A stretch of 64,000 nt of DNA from Mycolicibacterium holsaticum DSM 44478 = JCM 12374 (lineage in GTDB: Bacteria > Actinomycetota > Actinomycetes > Mycobacteriales > Mycobacteriaceae). Numbering within the stretch: the stretch's first letter is position 1; each line of letters begins with the position of its first letter. Positions 62,616-64,000 of this stretch are shown here, piece after piece. The DNA lies in the NCBI RefSeq assembly GCF_019645835.1, contig NZ_CP080998.1:1984001-2048000 (forward strand), in the 5' to 3' direction. The notes under the pieces are model-generated. The model made no database searches, was not told the DNA's origin, and saw only the letters and a list, made by a program, of their open reading frames with translations. Both the position numbers and the translations under genes were made by a program.

Positions 62616-62637
62616 CGCCGAAACGTCGGTCTCGGCG
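62616..62637. terminator. Possible stem-loop terminator between mbtB and the convergent oxidoreductase gene
   Basis: CGCCGA (62616-62621) pairs with TCGGCG (62632-62637), with a 10-base loop that can form a further short CCGA/TCGG pairing. It lies in the 69-bp convergent gap. The stem is short. Confidence 0.4.
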
Positions 62638-62641
62638 GAAG

Positions 62642-63502
62642 CTAACCCAGCGCCGCGGCCAGCCGACGCCACTGCTCGCGCGGGAACTCCCTCGGGTCGG
62701 CGGTCAACACCTGCACGCACACGTGGTCGGCGCCCGCGTCGCGATGCTCGTTGACGCGGGCCAGCACCTTCTCCTCGTCGCCCCACGCGATGATCGCGTC
62801 GAACAACCGGTCGCTCACCGACGTCACGTCTTCCTCGGTGAAACCGGAGCGCAGCAGGTTGTTGGCATAGTTCGGCAACGCCAGATACGAACGCAGCCAG
62901 TCCTTTCCGATCGTATGGGCCACCGAAGCGTCCTCGGTGAGCAGCACGGTCTGCTCGGGCAGCAGGAGGGGACCCGTACCGAGCACCTCGCGGGCGCCCC
63001 GGGTGTGCTCGGGCGTGACGAGATAGGGGTGGGCACCGCGCGCCCGGGTCGCCGACAACTCGAGCATCTTGGGGCCCAGCGCCGCCAGCACCCGGTTGCC
63101 GACCGGCACCGGGGTTTGCGCCGCGTCGATGCCGTCGAGGAAGGCTCGCGTCGCCGCCAGCGGCTTGCGGTAGCGACCCGGTTCCTTCGAGTCGATGAGC
63201 GGCGCGTGGCTCACCCCGATGCCCAGCAGGAAACGCTCACCGTGTTCGGCCGTCAGGGACTGATAGCGCGCCGCCACGTCGGCAGGCTCGTGCATCCACA
63301 GGTTCAGGATGCCGGTGGCGATGACGACCTGCTTGGTCGACGACAGCAGATGGTCCACGGAATCGAGAACCGGCCCGCCGACGTCGGGAATCCACAGCGC
63401 CGTAAAGCCCAGGTCTTCCAGCTCGGCGGCGGCGTCCGCCGCCTCGCCCTGGTCGCCGTAACGCAGCTGCGAACTCCAAATCCCGACGCCTGCCAGATCC
63501 AT
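62642..63502 (-). CDS. LLM-class F420-dependent oxidoreductase
   Basis: A 286-residue luciferase-like TIM-barrel protein of the mycobacterial F420-dependent group. It starts DLAGVGIWSSQLRYGD and has the segments LEDLGFTALWIPDVGG, VVIATGILNLW, YQSLTAEHGERFLLGIGVSHAPLI and GARGAHPYLVTPEHT (in the form ARGAHPYLVTPEH), typical of the family. The ATG at 63502 lies after triplicated AAAGGAC. It is inserted between mbtB and the thioesterase gene and points the other way, so it may be unrelated to mycobactin. Substrate unknown. Confidence 0.9.
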   Translation of the reverse strand: MDLAGVGIWSSQLRYGDQGEAADAAAELEDLGFTALWIPDVGGPVLDSVDHLLSSTKQVVIATGILNLWMHEPADVAARYQSLTAEHGERFLLGIGVSHAPLIDSKEPGRYRKPLAATRAFLDGIDAAQTPVPVGNRVLAALGPKMLELSATRARGAHPYLVTPEHTRGAREVLGTGPLLLPEQTVLLTEDASVAHTIGKDWLRSYLALPNYANNLLRSGFTEEDVTSVSDRLFDAIIAWGDEEKVLARVNEHRDAGADHVCVQVLTADPREFPREQWRRLAAALG

Positions 63503-63507
63503 GCCCT

Positions 63508-63546
63508 GTCCTTTCGAAGCGTCCTTTCGAAGCGTCCTTTCGACGC
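63508..63546. repeat. Three tandem 13-bp repeats at the ribosome-binding site of the LLM gene
   Basis: GTCCTTTCGAAGC occurs at 63508-63520 and 63521-63533, and GTCCTTTCGACGC at 63534-63546 (one mismatch). On the minus strand every unit carries AAAGGAC, and the nearest copy is the Shine-Dalgarno of the gene starting at 63502. Confidence 0.85.
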
Positions 63547-63674
63547 AACTACCGACCCCACGTTACGTAGCCGCCGATCTCCAAGCCGCGACCGGTTGGT
63601 CGATGGCCGCACCCGGTGGCACTCGGGGCGTAGCCGTGTTCGGCGGGCCGACGATAAGGTAATGTCACCCTAAC

Positions 63675-63693
63675 TTAGGGCAGCCTGCGCTAA
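63675..63693. promoter_or_regulatory. IdeR box upstream of the thioesterase operon
   Basis: TTAGGGCAGCCTGCGCTAA agrees with the IdeR consensus at 14 of 19 positions and shares its left half with the mbtB box. It lies about 14 bases before the first ATG of the downstream transcript. Confidence 0.6.
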
Positions 63694-63706
63694 TTCTCGG
63701 AGGGAC

Positions 63707-63781
63707 ATGATGGGTGGTACCGCCGCGCAGAGCCAGGCCGTCCACTGCCGTGGAGCCGATGCGACGCCACCGCCACGATGA
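63707..63781 (+). CDS. Putative 24-residue ORF translationally coupled to the thioesterase gene
   Basis: ATG 63707 (or 63710) follows GGAGGG at ideal spacing. The peptide MMGGTAAQSQAVHCRGADAT... ends at TGA 63779-63781, which overlaps the thioesterase ATG (63778) in ATGA. The thioesterase start has no Shine-Dalgarno of its own, so its translation may depend on this ORF. It could be a real leader or the remnant of a longer N-terminus. Confidence 0.4.
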   Translation: MMGGTAAQSQAVHCRGADATPPPR

Positions 63782-64000
63782 TCGATGAACAGCGGGAACT
63801 GATTTTCGCGCCCTGGATCAAACGCACACCCGGCCAGCGCGCCGACGGCTCGACGGTGGTGTTCCCCCACGCCGGCGGCGCCGCCGCGGCCTACCGGGGG
63901 TTCGCGACAGCCCTGGCCGCCACCGGCAACGACGCGTACGTCGTGCAGTATCCGCAACGAGCCGACCGGTTGTCGCACCCGGCGCCCGACACCGTCGAAC
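63778..64000 (+). CDS. Type II thioesterase, N-terminal part (truncated by window end)
   Basis: About 74 residues are visible. The opening IFAPWIKRTPGQRADGSTVVFPHAGGAAAAYRGFA (in parts) carries the FPHAGG oxyanion motif and VVQYPQRADR that are typical of siderophore and polyketide type II thioesterases. The GHSxG nucleophile would lie beyond the window. Located behind an IdeR box and next to mbtB, it may release or edit mycobactin intermediates and could replace the thioesterase domain missing from MbtB. Confidence 0.8.
   Translation, partial: MIDEQRELIFAPWIKRTPGQRADGSTVVFPHAGGAAAAYRGFATALAATGNDAYVVQYPQRADRLSHPAPDTVE

Noticed and set aside
1..64000. tRNA, rRNA, CRISPR arrays, insertion sequences, prophage genes
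   Set aside because: None recognised when reading both strands; no transposase or integrase motif and no regularly spaced repeats apart from the 13-bp unit at 63508. A tRNA scan could not be run.

Overview
The window reads as chromosomal DNA of an environmental, probably fast-growing Mycobacterium (Mycolicibacterium). The G+C content is high, GTG starts and ATGA/GTGA gene overlaps are common, and it carries an Mce operon, mycobactin genes and several leaderless transcripts. From about 28.9 kb to the end, gene content and order follow the M. tuberculosis block running from comEA/comEC (Rv2415c area) to mbtB (Rv2383c), with a few insertions. The first 28 kb do not match that block and look like an accessory catabolic island. 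All identifications come from reading motifs and gene order; no database search was run.

Region 1 (1-16.5 kb) is catabolic: two Baeyer-Villiger-type monooxygenases (one truncated by the window start), short-chain and zinc dehydrogenases, an old yellow enzyme, an HSL-type esterase, an IclR regulator, and one operon holding a KstD-like flavoprotein, an HsaC-like extradiol dioxygenase and an HsaA-like flavin monooxygenase. A second operon holds an HsaD-like meta-cleavage-product hydrolase, a sulfotransferase, an alkylsulfatase-like metallo-hydrolase, an SDR and an alcohol dehydrogenase. Region 2 (16.7-25.8 kb) is a complete yrbEAB-mceABCDEF lipid importer operon. Region 3 (25.8-28.8 kb) holds two divergent small secreted paralogues, a larger exported protein and a membrane protein. 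A dyad of the form TCCCG-N5-CGGGA recurs in four of the divergent promoter regions of this island, which suggests one shared regulator for the catabolic operons, the importer and the secreted proteins.

Region 4 (28.9-37.4 kb) is housekeeping: comEA-comEC-holA, rpsT, an RNase Z-like hydrolase, CBS and GNAT proteins, a PemK-like protein and lepA. Region 5 (37.4-50.9 kb) is dominated by sulfur metabolism: cysE-cysK, the subI-cysTWA sulfate importer, and a sirA-cysH-chelatase operon that assimilates sulfate through APS and sulfite. An lppR-like lipoprotein and a GH15 trehalase lie among them. Each of the two sulfur operons is preceded by a leaderless 30-codon ORF ending in clustered cysteine codons, a cysteine-sensing attenuator design known in mycobacteria. 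Region 6 (50.9-64 kb) has hemW and then mycobactin genes: a single PKS in which the MbtC and MbtD functions appear fused, mbtA, mbtB without its thioesterase domain, an LLM-class F420 oxidoreductase, and the start of a separate thioesterase gene. Three IdeR-box-like sites mark this cluster as iron regulated.

I recognised no tRNA, rRNA, CRISPR array, insertion sequence or prophage.
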